Origin: Salinarimonas chemoclinalis
GTDB taxonomy: Bacteria > Pseudomonadota > Alphaproteobacteria > Rhizobiales > Beijerinckiaceae
NCBI RefSeq assembly: GCF_041514305.1
Contig: NZ_JBGMWH010000010.1
Coordinates: forward strand, 62,001-126,000
Direction of reading: 5' to 3'
Length of the DNA stretch: 64,000 bases
Part shown: positions 41,555 through 49,844 of the stretch, piece after piece
Numbering within the stretch: the stretch's first letter is position 1
How the letters are laid out: the number at the start of each line of letters is the position of its first letter
The notes under the pieces: model-generated
What the model was told of the DNA's origin: nothing
The model's input: the letters and a program-made list of their open reading frames with translations, nothing else
Databases searched by the model: none
Made by a program: the position numbers and the translations under genes

Positions 41555-42319
41555 TCATGCCCAGCTCCATATATGGCCTGAGAGGCTCGTGCCGAGGAGA
41601 ACGCTCGACCCATCGACGCTGTCTTGCAGCTCCATCATCCTCGCACCGAGCGCTTCACTCTCCGGGAACGCCGGGTCCGCAGCGGCGGTCTTCCTGAAGA
41701 CGGCGTCGTTGCTCGCGAGGCACAGATCGAGATCGCGTGCGCGCGCTCGGGTCTGCGCCAGGGTGAGTTCGGCTCCCGCGTTGCGCCAGCGCCGGTAGAC
41801 ACCATGGAGCGCAATGTCGCTCAGCCGGATCTGGTCCTCGTAGGTCATGTAGTGCTCGACCAGCATGCCGGGCGCGATCCGCATGTCGCAGGCGATGACG
41901 CGCCAGCCGTAACGCGTACCGGCGATGAATTTGCCGAAGTCGATCTTCACCGGCGTTGCGACGTCCCCCCGCTCGAACTCGTCGCGGAAGAAATCCAGGA
42001 CACGGAATGCGTCCTCGACCGAGCGCAGCCTCGTGCGGAAGCGCACGAAATCGCGCAGATGCGCCAGCGCGAACCACGGGCGCTCGCGCAGGAGCGTCGG
42101 ACGCGACGCCTTCTGCTTCGCAGATTCCGGCGACTTCAGGCTGATCTCGCAGGCGAGGCCGGTCTGCGCGCGCAGGCGGGCGCAGAGGTCTTCGAGCAGA
42201 GGGTGCGCCTGCTCCCGCAGCGCGAGCATCGCCGCGAGCGCGCCACGTTGCCGGACGATCTCCGGATCGAGATCGTTGACGATGTCGGCCAGCGGCCTCT
42301 CGTCGTCCTCCGTCCGCAT
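41555..42319 (-). CDS. RelA/SpoT-like nucleotidyltransferase-fold protein (tentative)
   Basis: A 254-residue soluble protein. The segment GLACEISLKSPESAKQKASR followed by FALAHLRDFVRFRTRLRSVE looks like the core of RelA/SpoT-fold synthetases (KSPESxxxK, then the D/R-containing strand). The later IDFGKFIAGTRYGWRVIACD and GMLVEHYMTYEDQIR resemble toxin-type members of that fold. It lacks HD hydrolase and TGS/ACT domains. Activity, and whether it makes (p)ppGpp or modifies tRNA, cannot be read. ATG 42319 has GGGGGAG upstream; the frame stays open to 42370. Confidence 0.5.
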   Translation of the reverse strand: MRTEDDERPLADIVNDLDPEIVRQRGALAAMLALREQAHPLLEDLCARLRAQTGLACEISLKSPESAKQKASRPTLLRERPWFALAHLRDFVRFRTRLRSVEDAFRVLDFFRDEFERGDVATPVKIDFGKFIAGTRYGWRVIACDMRIAPGMLVEHYMTYEDQIRLSDIALHGVYRRWRNAGAELTLAQTRARARDLDLCLASNDAVFRKTAAADPAFPESEALGARMMELQDSVDGSSVLLGTSLSGHIWSWA

Positions 42320-42480
42320 CGCGTCTCCCCCGCCCCGTTCAACCAACTTGCTAACCGGCTGCGCGAGCACGTCAAGGCTGCCGGGGCGTCCCTGTGGAGG
42401 GCGCGGGCATCGACTTCCTCGCCGGGCGGAACCTTGCTACTTTCGTCGCAATCACGATCTCCCGGGGGAGCGACTCGCGC

Positions 42481-43272
42481 ATGGACGAGACCGGCTGGTG
42501 CGCCCCGATCGACCTCTATTGCGAGCGCGCCGGCGTGGGGTTCTGGGCGGAGCCGGTCAACGCCGTCTCGAACGCGGCCTTCCTCGTCGCCGCCGTCGTC
42601 GCGCTGGCACTGTGGCGCCGCGCGGCCGGCCGGGACGTCTACGCGCTCGTGCTGATCGCCATCGTCGCGGCCACGGGGATCGGCTCGTTCCTGTTCCACA
42701 CCTTCGCGAACCGCTGGTCGCTCCTCGCCGACGTCGTCCCGATCACGCTGTTCATCTACGGCTTCTTCTTCCTCGCCATGCGGCGCTTCGTGCGGCTCGG
42801 CGCGCTCGGTGCGGGCATCGCGACGGGCCTCTTCCTCCTCGCGAGCGCCGCATTCCCGGCCGCCTGGGGCGCGCTCTTCGGGCCGGAGGCGGACGCCAAC
42901 GGCTCGGTGTCCTACTTCCCGGCGGCGCTGGCGCTGATCGGCGTCGGCGGGCTCCTCGTGCTGCGGGCGCGCCGCGCCGAGACCGTGCTCGCCAACCGCA
43001 AGAACCGCGCCTGGGCCGGCGAGGAGGACGAGGACGCGCGCGCCCGCGCCTTCCTCGAAAAGGTCGTCACACCCCACGCGGCCGGAACGGCGCTCCTGCT
43101 GGCGGCGGCGACCTTCGCGCTCTCGCTGGTCTTCCGCTCGGTCGACGTCGCCGTCTGCGGCTGGCTGCCGCTCGGCACGCACTTCCTCTGGCACGTGCTC
43201 AACGCGGTCGTGCTGTTCCTGTGCGTGCGCGCCGCGATCCGAGTGCGGGCCGGGCTCGCGACGGCGGCCTAA
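42481..43272 (+). CDS. Ceramidase-family (CREST superfamily) membrane protein
   Basis: A 263-residue, seven-TM protein. Family features are APIDLYCERAGVGFWAEPVN and AVSNAAFLVAAVVA at the N-terminus, GIGSFLFHTFANRWSLLADV (conserved Ser, His and Asp) in TM3, and PLGTHFLWHVLNAVVLFLCV with the two metal-binding His near the C-terminus. The CREST group uses Ser/Asp/three His around a zinc to hydrolyse amide lipids. Alkaline ceramidase activity in bacteria is poorly known. A charged cytoplasmic loop (EEDEDARARAF) is inserted before TM6. ATG 42481. Its stop overlaps the convergent aminotransferase end. Confidence 0.83.
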   Translation: MDETGWCAPIDLYCERAGVGFWAEPVNAVSNAAFLVAAVVALALWRRAAGRDVYALVLIAIVAATGIGSFLFHTFANRWSLLADVVPITLFIYGFFFLAMRRFVRLGALGAGIATGLFLLASAAFPAAWGALFGPEADANGSVSYFPAALALIGVGGLLVLRARRAETVLANRKNRAWAGEEDEDARARAFLEKVVTPHAAGTALLLAAATFALSLVFRSVDVAVCGWLPLGTHFLWHVLNAVVLFLCVRAAIRVRAGLATAA

Positions 43273-44453
43273 GCCGACGGCCGCTCCTCGCGCAGGAACC
43301 GCCCGATCCGCCCGAGCGCCGTCTCGATGGCGCTCTCGGAGGCGGCGTAAGACAAGCGAAGGTAGCCCTCGCCGTACTCCCCGAAGTCCGGCCCGCCGAT
43401 CGTCGCCACGTGCGCGCGCTCGAGCAGGGCGGAGGCCAGCGCCTTCGCGCCCCACCCCGTGTCGCGGATGTTCGGGAAGGCGTAGAAGGCGCCCTGCGGC
43501 GTCACGCAGGAGACGCCCGGCAGCGCGTTCAGGCCCTCCACCACGAGCCGCCGGCGCCGGTCGAAGGCGGCCATCATGGCGTCGACCGCGTCCTGCGGGC
43601 CGGTCAGCGCGGCGATGCCGGCGTGCTGGGTCGCGGCGTTGACACAGGAGAACGAGTTCACGGCGAGCTTGCGCGCCGCCTCGTAGAGCCCGTCGGGCCA
43701 CACCGACCAGCCGAGCCGCCAGCCGGTCATCGCGTAGGTCTTCGAGGCCCCGTCGAGATGGATCAGCCGGTCGCGGATCTCCGGGAACGAGAGCAGCGAG
43801 ACGTGCTCGGCGCCGTCGTAGGTCATCGAGCCGTAGATCTCGTCGGAGAGGATCACGACGTGGGGGTGCGCCGCGAGCCCCGCCACGAGGGCCTCGATCT
43901 CGGCGCGTGGCGTGACGCCGCCGGTCGGGTTCGCCGGCGAGTTGAGGATGACGAGGCGCGTGCGCGGGCCGATCAGCGCCAGCGTCTCCGCCGCGGAGAA
44001 CGCGAAGCCGTTCTCCTCGCGGACCGGGATCGGCACCGGGCGCGCACCGGTGAAGGAGATCATCGAGCGGTAGATCGGAAAGCCCGGGTCCGGGTAGAGG
44101 ATCTCGGCGCCGGGCTCGCCCAGCATCAGGATCGCCATGAACATGGTGACCTTGCCGCCGGGCACGACCAGCACGCGATCGGGATCGACCGTGGCGCCCG
44201 TGCGCCGGGCGAGGTCGGCGCAGATCGCCTCGCGCAGGGGAAGAATACCGGTCGCCGGCGTGTAGCCGTGGTGCCCGTCGCGCAGCGCCTTCACACCCGC
44301 CTCGACGACGTGGTCGGGCGTGGCGAAGTCCGGCTGGCCGATGCCGAGGTTGACCACGTCCGCGCCTGCCTGCGCGAGCGCGGTCGCCCGCGCCAGGACG
44401 GCGAAGGCGTTCTCCTCGCCCAGACGGGAGAAGGCGGAGATCGGGGTCGGCAT
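43269..44453 (-). CDS. PLP-dependent aminotransferase, class I (AspC-like fold)
   Basis: A 394-residue aminotransferase. Sites visible are ADVVNLGIGQPDFATPDHVV, the PNP-type LNSPANPTGGV, ILSDEIYGSMTYDG (Asp and Tyr that hold PLP), the Schiff-base Lys in DGASKTYAMTGWRLGW, and the C-terminal Arg in GYLRLSYA. It belongs to the broad group that includes aspartate and alanine aminotransferases; the substrate is not readable. ATG 44453 gives the family N-terminus (MPTPISAFSRL). Divergent from the methyltransferase gene, with a palindrome between them. Confidence 0.9.
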   Translation of the reverse strand: MPTPISAFSRLGEENAFAVLARATALAQAGADVVNLGIGQPDFATPDHVVEAGVKALRDGHHGYTPATGILPLREAICADLARRTGATVDPDRVLVVPGGKVTMFMAILMLGEPGAEILYPDPGFPIYRSMISFTGARPVPIPVREENGFAFSAAETLALIGPRTRLVILNSPANPTGGVTPRAEIEALVAGLAAHPHVVILSDEIYGSMTYDGAEHVSLLSFPEIRDRLIHLDGASKTYAMTGWRLGWSVWPDGLYEAARKLAVNSFSCVNAATQHAGIAALTGPQDAVDAMMAAFDRRRRLVVEGLNALPGVSCVTPQGAFYAFPNIRDTGWGAKALASALLERAHVATIGGPDFGEYGEGYLRLSYAASESAIETALGRIGRFLREERPSA

Positions 44454-44521
44454 CGTTGCGCTCCGGCGGCGGATGATCGGGGCGCGGATTGTGCGCGGGC
44501 GCGCGCCGGGGTCAAGCGCGG

Positions 44522-44538
44522 GTGCGATCCGATCGCAC
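44522..44538. promoter_or_regulatory. 17-base palindrome between divergent genes
   Basis: GTGCGATC-C-GATCGCAC is a perfect inverted repeat lying 69 bases before the aminotransferase start and 73 bases before the methyltransferase start. It has operator-like form; no regulator gene is adjacent. Confidence 0.35.
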
Positions 44539-44610
44539 GTCCACCCTTCCTTCAGGGCTCGGGCGCCAGGATGGCGCGTACCGACCCGTGTCGCCGCAAG
44601 GACCGATCCC

Positions 44611-45126
44611 ATGGCCCTCACCTCCGCCCTGCCCCATCGCAGCGCGCTCGTCGCCGGCGCGGCCTGGGCGGCGACCTTCGGGCTCGCGCTCGCGCTGGCG
44701 CCGCGGCTCGCGGCCGATCTCGCGGGACCTTCGCCGCGGCTCCTCGCGCTCGCCGGCGCGGGCGCGCTGTTCATCGGCCTCGTCGCTCTCCTCCAGCGCG
44801 AGATGGGGCTCGCCCTGCGCGCGTCCAGCTTCGGCGATCCGCGCCGGCTCGTGACGAGCGGGAGCTTCGCGGTGAGCCGCAACCCGATCTATCTCGCCTT
44901 CCTGATCCCGCTCGCGAGCTTCGCGCTCTGGTCGCCCCTGGCGGCCGGCGCCGGTATCGGGCTCTACCTCGCAGCCATGACGCTCCTCGTGGTGCGACCC
45001 GAGGAGCGTGCGCTGGCCGAGGCCTTCGGGGACGAGTTCGAGGCGTGGGCCCGGCGCACGCCGCGCTGGATCGGCGTGCCTGGTCGCCCGAAACGAGAAA
45101 TCGGTCGCGACGTCGCAGGCGCTTGA
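44611..45126 (+). CDS. Isoprenylcysteine methyltransferase-like membrane protein
   Basis: A 171-residue protein with about four TM segments (13-34, 43-61, 100-115, 118-135) and the ICMT/PEMT C-terminal region: VTSGSFAVSRNPIYLAFLIP, LLVVRPEERALAEAFGDEFE and AWARRTPRWIGV. The RNPIY and E..L...FG..F..W pattern is the SAM-binding core of this family. The acceptor in bacteria is unknown. It precedes a secreted hypothetical gene by 57 bases. Confidence 0.83.
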   Translation: MALTSALPHRSALVAGAAWAATFGLALALAPRLAADLAGPSPRLLALAGAGALFIGLVALLQREMGLALRASSFGDPRRLVTSGSFAVSRNPIYLAFLIPLASFALWSPLAAGAGIGLYLAAMTLLVVRPEERALAEAFGDEFEAWARRTPRWIGVPGRPKREIGRDVAGA

Positions 45127-45183
45127 CACGCGCCGACCCGCGGCGGGAGCATGGCGCGTCGCCTCGCCGAGGGAGACGCGTCG

Positions 45184-45483
45184 ATGACCGGCCTCGCCCG
45201 CCCCGTCCGAAAGCTGCCGCTCCTCTGCGCCGCGGGCCTCGCCCTCGGGGCGCTCGCCGGCCCGGCGGACGCGCAGGAGCCCCCGGCGGTGCGCACCTCC
45301 GCCCCCAACGGGACACGGCTCGCGCAGCCGCTTCTCGGCCCGCACGCCTGCATGTGCCGCGCCTACGGGCAGGCCTTCGAGCCCGGCGAGCGCGTCTGCC
45401 TCTCCGGGCGGCTCGCGGAATGCACGATCGCGATCAACGTGATGAATTGGCGGCACACCGGGGAGGCCTGCCCGCAGACCTGA
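45184..45483 (+). CDS. Small secreted Cys-containing hypothetical protein
   Basis: A 99-residue exported protein. The signal peptide is about 1-30 (LPLLCAAGLALGALAGPADA). The mature part has five Cys (CMCRAYGQAF, RVCLSGRLAECTI, GEACPQT) that could form disulfides. No family is recognised. It lies between the methyltransferase and the convergent patatin gene. ATG 45184 opens the signal peptide. Confidence 0.65.
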   Translation: MTGLARPVRKLPLLCAAGLALGALAGPADAQEPPAVRTSAPNGTRLAQPLLGPHACMCRAYGQAFEPGERVCLSGRLAECTIAINVMNWRHTGEACPQT

Positions 45484-45489
45484 CCCCGC

Positions 45490-46647
45490 TCAGCGCGGAA
45501 GCTGGCGCTCGGCCTCGGCCAGGAGCTCTTGGAGGTCGGGCAGCACGCGCCGCGCCGCCTGCGCCCCGAGGTCGATGGCCTCGGCGGCGCGGTGGAACTC
45601 GAACAAGCCGACGGCGCCGAGCTTCGGCGACACCATCAGGTCCGGCGGGTCCCCCGCGAGGCGCGAGCGCGAGATGCGGTCCTGGGTGATGTTGAAGGCA
45701 TCGATCATCACGCTCGCCACGCCCGGCCCGATGCGCGGGCGAGCCGGGCGGTTGCGCACCCGGTCGGCAACGCCCCGCACCGGGCCGAACAGGCCCCAGC
45801 GCCGCGGCTCCCCGATCACCGCCTCGACCAACTCGTCGTCCTCCTCGTCCTCCGGGTGCGGCTCCAGCGACTGGATCGTCGTGCCGCGCAACTTCAAATC
45901 GCCGTTGAGGTTCACGCACACGACGAGATCCGCGCCGAGCGCGCGGGCCGTCGTCACCGGCACCGGGTTGATCAACGCGCCGTCCATCAGCAGGCGTCCG
46001 CCGATGCGGACCGGGTCGATGATGCCCGGCAGGGCGTAGGAGGCGTTCACCGCCTGGACCAGCGGACCCTTGGTCAGCCAGACCTCGTGGCCGGTACCGA
46101 GCTCGGTTGCGATCGCCGCGAAGGTGCGCGGCAGATCCTCGATGCGCAGGGCCCCGAGATCGACCTCGAGCAGCCGCTTGAGCCGGTGGCCGGCGATGAG
46201 CCCCGAGGCGCCGATGTGGAAGTCGAGGAGGCCGAGCACCCGGCGCTTGGTGAGGCCGCGCGCGAAGGCCTCGACGTCGTCGAGCTTGCCGGCGGCGTAG
46301 CAGCCGCCCACGACGGCGCCGATCGAGGAGCCGGCGATCACGTCGGGCTCGATGCCGGCCTCCGAGAGCACCCGCAGCACGCCGATGTGCGACCAGCCCC
46401 GCGCGGCGCCGCCGCCGAGCGCGATGCCGATCTTCAGGCGGTTGCGCAAGCCGCGCTGCGGCTTCGCCTCGGGAACGGGCGCGGGCGTGCCGGTCGACGA
46501 CGTGGAGACCGCCCCGGCGGCGGGCGCGGCGGGTGCCGCGGCCGAGGAAGCGACGCCGAGCGCCGTCTCGCCGATGCTTCCGGCCCCGAAGGCTCTCCGC
46601 GCCAAATCTCCCAAAAGCATGCCGCACTCCTCGAGCCCGTCCCGCAT
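45490..46647 (-). CDS. Patatin-like phospholipase (RssA/NTE type)
   Basis: A 385-residue serine lipase-like protein. The catalytic dyad is in place: oxyanion loop IGIALGGGAARGWSHIGVL (about 73-91), nucleophile elbow AGSSIGAVVGG (Ser about 106) and the DGA motif LMDGALINPVPV (Asp about 218). The N-terminal 65 residues are Ala/Pro/Thr-rich and probably disordered; the C-terminal part after 290 is acidic and variable. Patatins hydrolyse phospholipids at the inner membrane. ATG 46647 has GAGGGAG upstream. Confidence 0.9.
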   Translation of the reverse strand: MRDGLEECGMLLGDLARRAFGAGSIGETALGVASSAAAPAAPAAGAVSTSSTGTPAPVPEAKPQRGLRNRLKIGIALGGGAARGWSHIGVLRVLSEAGIEPDVIAGSSIGAVVGGCYAAGKLDDVEAFARGLTKRRVLGLLDFHIGASGLIAGHRLKRLLEVDLGALRIEDLPRTFAAIATELGTGHEVWLTKGPLVQAVNASYALPGIIDPVRIGGRLLMDGALINPVPVTTARALGADLVVCVNLNGDLKLRGTTIQSLEPHPEDEEDDELVEAVIGEPRRWGLFGPVRGVADRVRNRPARPRIGPGVASVMIDAFNITQDRISRSRLAGDPPDLMVSPKLGAVGLFEFHRAAEAIDLGAQAARRVLPDLQELLAEAERQLPR

Positions 46648-46745
46648 CGTCTCCCTCGATCGATGAAGGAGACTTGAACAACGCGTCTGCAATGCGGATC
46701 GATGCGGCGGATCGCCCGAAAAGCGTCGCTCGAAGGGCTGCGCCT

Positions 46746-47162
46746 TCACGGCTCCGGAACGGGAACGAGCCGCGGCCCGCCCTCGCCCGGGACGACCCGG
46801 CGATAGAAGCACGCCCGCCGGCCGGTGTGGCAGCAGCCGCCATCGCCCCCCACGCGCACGCGCAGGAGCAGCGCGTCCTGGTCACAGTCGACCCGCATCT
46901 CGACGAGCGTCTGCACCTGCCCCGAGGTCGCCCCCTTGTGCCAGAGCGCCCGGCGCGAGCGCGACCAGTACCAGGCCTCGCCGGTCTCGAGCGTGCGCGC
47001 CAGCGCCTCGGCGTTCATGTGCGCGAGCATCAGGATCTCCCCCGTGTCCGCGTCGACCGCGATCGCGCTGACGAGCCCGTCCGGCCCGAAGCGCGGGGCG
47101 AGGATGTCGCCCTCCTCGAGGGCGTGCTCGTCGGGGGCGGTGGGGAAGGTCGCGTGCGGCAT
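46746..47162 (-). CDS. hisI: Phosphoribosyl-AMP cyclohydrolase
   Basis: A 138-residue enzyme for the third step of histidine synthesis. Motifs: LMLAHMNAEALARTLETGEA, WYWSRSRRALWHKGATSGQV, the Mg/Zn site DCDQDALLLRV and the zinc Cys pair in GGCCHTGRRACFYRR. It is a stand-alone HisI without the HisE domain, as usual in alphaproteobacteria. folE lies nearby in the same orientation, with an unrelated convergent gene between them. Confidence 0.95.
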   Translation of the reverse strand: MPHATFPTAPDEHALEEGDILAPRFGPDGLVSAIAVDADTGEILMLAHMNAEALARTLETGEAWYWSRSRRALWHKGATSGQVQTLVEMRVDCDQDALLLRVRVGGDGGCCHTGRRACFYRRVVPGEGGPRLVPVPEP

Positions 47163-47346
47163 GGGGGTCGTCCGAGGGTGAGGCGGCCGGCCTCGACGAG
47201 GACCGGGCGCACAGGTGGCGGTGTTCGGACGCTCGCGTCAAGGCCGCGCGCGGGCGCTCGGGCGCATCGAAGGTGCCCGAAGGTTGAAACCGGGCGGCTC
47301 GCTTGCGAGGATGCACGGAGGCGAAGGCGCGGAACGGGAGGCGACC

Positions 47347-48495
47347 GTGGCGGCGACTGGAACCGAGGCATCCGGCGACGCCATCGTCCTGCGGGCGCTT
47401 CACCCGGACGATCGAGCGGACGTCGCCGCGCTCGCCGCGCGCGCGTTCCCGGCCATGCAGGCGTCGTTCGCGGTGCCGAGCCGAGAGGGTGGCGTCGTAG
47501 CCCTCGTCGAGGGCCGCATCGCCGCGGTCTCGCTCGAGCGGATCATCGTGCTGCCCGGCGGGACGAAGGCGGGGATGATCGCGTGGCTGATGACGGACCC
47601 CGAACGACGCGGCCTCGGGCTGGCGTCGCGCCTGGTGCGCGAGAGCCTGCGGCGCCTGCGCGAGGCCGGATGCACCGCGGTGGTGACGGACGTGGAAGGG
47701 TTCAACACCGCATCGGCGAACGTCTTCCATGGTGCCGGCTTCCGACGCTGGACCCCACGCACGCAGCCGAAGCGCTGGAGCCCTTTCGACGTCGCCTGGC
47801 TGTGGCTGCGCACGGGCGTCGTCCTCGATCCCGGACATTTCCTGTGGATCGCCCATGCGGACGGAGAGGTGCACGACCGCGCGCCCGCCGCGCCGATGCG
47901 CGCGCGCGCCGTCGCCATCCTCCTCAATGCGGCATTCGCTCTGCTCGCTCTCTCGCTCGGCGGCGGCATGCTGCTGCCCGGCGATGCGGGCGTTCCGAGC
48001 CCGACGACCGCGCTCGCGTTCCTCGTCGGCGTCGCCGTGCTCCTCCTCGTCCGCGAGAGCGCCATGCGCGTCGCGTTCGGCCGGGGCGGCGGCGCGCTCG
48101 AGTTCCGGGCCTGGGAGGGAGGCTGGGGGATCACGGCTGCGATCGCGCTGCTGCTGGGGCGTGCCATGCCGATGCCCGGCAACGTCTACCCCGCCGGCGA
48201 CGGGTGGCGCACGCGCGACCACGTCGGGCGGCTCGGCCGCGGTGCGGTGGCGAGCGCGCTCGCCCTCGCCGCTCTGGTTCTCGCGGCATCGGCGGCGCGC
48301 GGAACCGGCATTTCGCCGGGCGTGGACGCGGTCGCGGCCGCGATCGTGTTCGTCGGGAAGCCGCTCCTCGTCTTCGACACGGCGATCGCCGTGGCGCCGT
48401 TCGACGGCTTCAACGCCCGCCGCCTGCGGAATTTCCACACGCCGACTTGGCTCGCCCTCGCGAGCCTCGGCATCGCCGTCTTCGTCTGGGGCTGA
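47347..48495 (+). CDS. GNAT acetyltransferase fused to a degenerate site-2-protease-like membrane domain
   Basis: A 382-residue fusion. Residues 10-150 form a GNAT domain with the acetyl-CoA loop in DPERRGLGLASRLVRESLRR. Residues 185-382 form a membrane domain of about six segments whose order resembles M50 site-2 proteases: the LLVRESAMRVAFG helix, LEFRAWEGGWGITAAI, PMPGNVYPAGDGW and the DG motif VAPFDGFNARRLRNF. The HExxH of active M50 enzymes is replaced by Arg236-Glu-Ser-Ala-Met240, so no zinc site is expected. GTG 47347 is chosen because GGGAGG sits before it; an ATG at 47311 is in frame but lacks a ribosome site. Function unknown. Confidence 0.75.
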   Translation: MAATGTEASGDAIVLRALHPDDRADVAALAARAFPAMQASFAVPSREGGVVALVEGRIAAVSLERIIVLPGGTKAGMIAWLMTDPERRGLGLASRLVRESLRRLREAGCTAVVTDVEGFNTASANVFHGAGFRRWTPRTQPKRWSPFDVAWLWLRTGVVLDPGHFLWIAHADGEVHDRAPAAPMRARAVAILLNAAFALLALSLGGGMLLPGDAGVPSPTTALAFLVGVAVLLLVRESAMRVAFGRGGGALEFRAWEGGWGITAAIALLLGRAMPMPGNVYPAGDGWRTRDHVGRLGRGAVASALALAALVLAASAARGTGISPGVDAVAAAIVFVGKPLLVFDTAIAVAPFDGFNARRLRNFHTPTWLALASLGIAVFVWG

Positions 48496-48500
48496 GCACA

Positions 48501-48532
48501 CGGCGGGCCGCGCCGCGAGGCGCGGCCCGCCG
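48501..48532. terminator. Bidirectional terminator between the GNAT fusion and folE
   Basis: A 14-bp perfect GC stem (48501-48514 with 48519-48532) and a GCGA loop between two convergent stops. Confidence 0.65.
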
Positions 48533-48534
48533 CT

Positions 48535-49173
48535 TCACTTCCCGAGCCGGATCTGCGTGAAGAACCGGGCCTGCTCGGCGGGCTCCTCGCGGAAGAGGCC
48601 GGTGAAGACCGTCGTCACCGTCGACGCGCCGGCCTTGCGCACGCCACGCATCGACATGCACATGTGCTCGGCCTCGATCAGGATGGCGATGCCCCGCGGG
48701 CGCAGCGCGTCGTCGATGGCGTCGGCGATCTGCTGGGTCATCGTCTCCTGCGTCTGCAGGCGCTTCGCGAAGACGTCGACGACGCGGGCGAGCTTCGAGA
48801 GCCCGACCACGCCCTTGGACGGGAAGTAGGCGATGTGGGCCGAGCCGTGGAACGGCACCATGTGGTGCTCGCAGTGCGAATGGAACGGGATGTCCCGCAC
48901 CAGCACCATGTCGCCGTAGCCCTCGACGTCCTCGAAGACCTTGGCGAGCACGCCGCCGGCATCCTCCTCGTAGCCGCCGAAGAGCTCGCGATAGGCCTTG
49001 GCGACGCGCTTGGGCGTCTCCTTCAGCCCCTCGCGATCCGGGTCGTCGCCGGCATAGGCGATGAGCGTGCGCACCGCCGCCTCCGCCTCCTCCCGGCTCG
49101 GCCTGATGATCGTCTTCTCGCCGGCGTCGTGCTCATCCACACGCGCGGACAAGGTCTTAACCACGGCATCCAT
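48535..49173 (-). CDS. folE: GTP cyclohydrolase I
   Basis: A 212-residue type I enzyme that makes dihydroneopterin triphosphate for folate. Zinc ligands are visible: Cys101 and His104 in HSHCEHHMVPF, and Cys in EAEHMCMSMRGVRK. The KETPKRVAKAYRELF helix and GLSKLARVVDVFAKR are typical. The N-terminus of about 28 residues is variable. It is divergent from the IscU-like gene. Confidence 0.96.
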   Translation of the reverse strand: MDAVVKTLSARVDEHDAGEKTIIRPSREEAEAAVRTLIAYAGDDPDREGLKETPKRVAKAYRELFGGYEEDAGGVLAKVFEDVEGYGDMVLVRDIPFHSHCEHHMVPFHGSAHIAYFPSKGVVGLSKLARVVDVFAKRLQTQETMTQQIADAIDDALRPRGIAILIEAEHMCMSMRGVRKAGASTVTTVFTGLFREEPAEQARFFTQIRLGK

Positions 49174-49364
49174 GGTGGCGCCTCCCGCTTCGATTTACGC
49201 CCACGCTTACGCGCCGGCGCGCGCCCCGGATGGCGCTTCGCGGCACATGGCCGCAGCGAAGGTCGCGCGGCCCGCGCTCGGTCCGACGCGCCGTGTCCCT
49301 CGCCCTCCGAGGCTACACGGCCTATATTGGACCTCGACGGGGAAATTACGAGCCGGACGTTGCC

Positions 49365-49808
49365 ATGCTCGACGACATCTACAACGCGCGGATCCTGGAG
49401 CTGGCGGCGGACATCCCGCGGCTCGGCCGGCTTCCCGCGCCGCAGGCGAGCGCCACCGTGCGCTCCAGGCTCTGCGGGTCGACCGTGACGGTCGACCTCG
49501 TCGTCGCGGACGGGCGCGTCGTGGACTTCGGCCACGAGGTGAAGGCCTGCGCGCTCGGCCAGGCGGCGTCCTCGATCATGGCGCGACACGTCGTCGGCGA
49601 GACGCCCGATCGGCTGCGCGCGCTGCGCGAGGCGATGCGCGCGATGCTGAAGGAGGACGGCCCGCCTCCCGCCGGCGCCTGGGCCGATTGCGCCGTGCTG
49701 GAGCCCGTGCGCGCATTCAAGGCCCGCCACGCCTCGACGCTGCTCACCTTCGACGCCGTGGTGAAGGCGCTCGACGCGATCGAAGGCGAGAGCGCCGCGG
49801 TGGCGTGA
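49365..49808 (+). CDS. IscU/NifU-like Fe-S scaffold family protein
   Basis: A 147-residue protein with the three conserved Cys of IscU-type scaffolds: Cys37 in RSRLCGSTVTVDL, Cys62 in EVKACALGQAASSIMA and Cys109 in DCAVLEPVRAFKARH. The usual Asp next to the first Cys is replaced (LCGS rather than CGD), so cluster chemistry may differ. In alphaproteobacteria this family lies beside folE and hisI, as here, rather than with the suf genes. ATG 49365. The link between this scaffold and folate or histidine synthesis is unclear. Confidence 0.85.
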   Translation: MLDDIYNARILELAADIPRLGRLPAPQASATVRSRLCGSTVTVDLVVADGRVVDFGHEVKACALGQAASSIMARHVVGETPDRLRALREAMRAMLKEDGPPPAGAWADCAVLEPVRAFKARHASTLLTFDAVVKALDAIEGESAAVA

Positions 49809-49844
49809 GCGCCGGGGCCGCGCCGGCGGGCCTCGTGCGGTTCC

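Noticed and set aside
41925..45689. A 1254-codon plus-strand open frame across several genes
   Set aside because: It crosses the ceramidase-like, aminotransferase and methyltransferase genes in the wrong frames, and its product is Arg-rich with no domain. It is stop-poor only because of the GC content.
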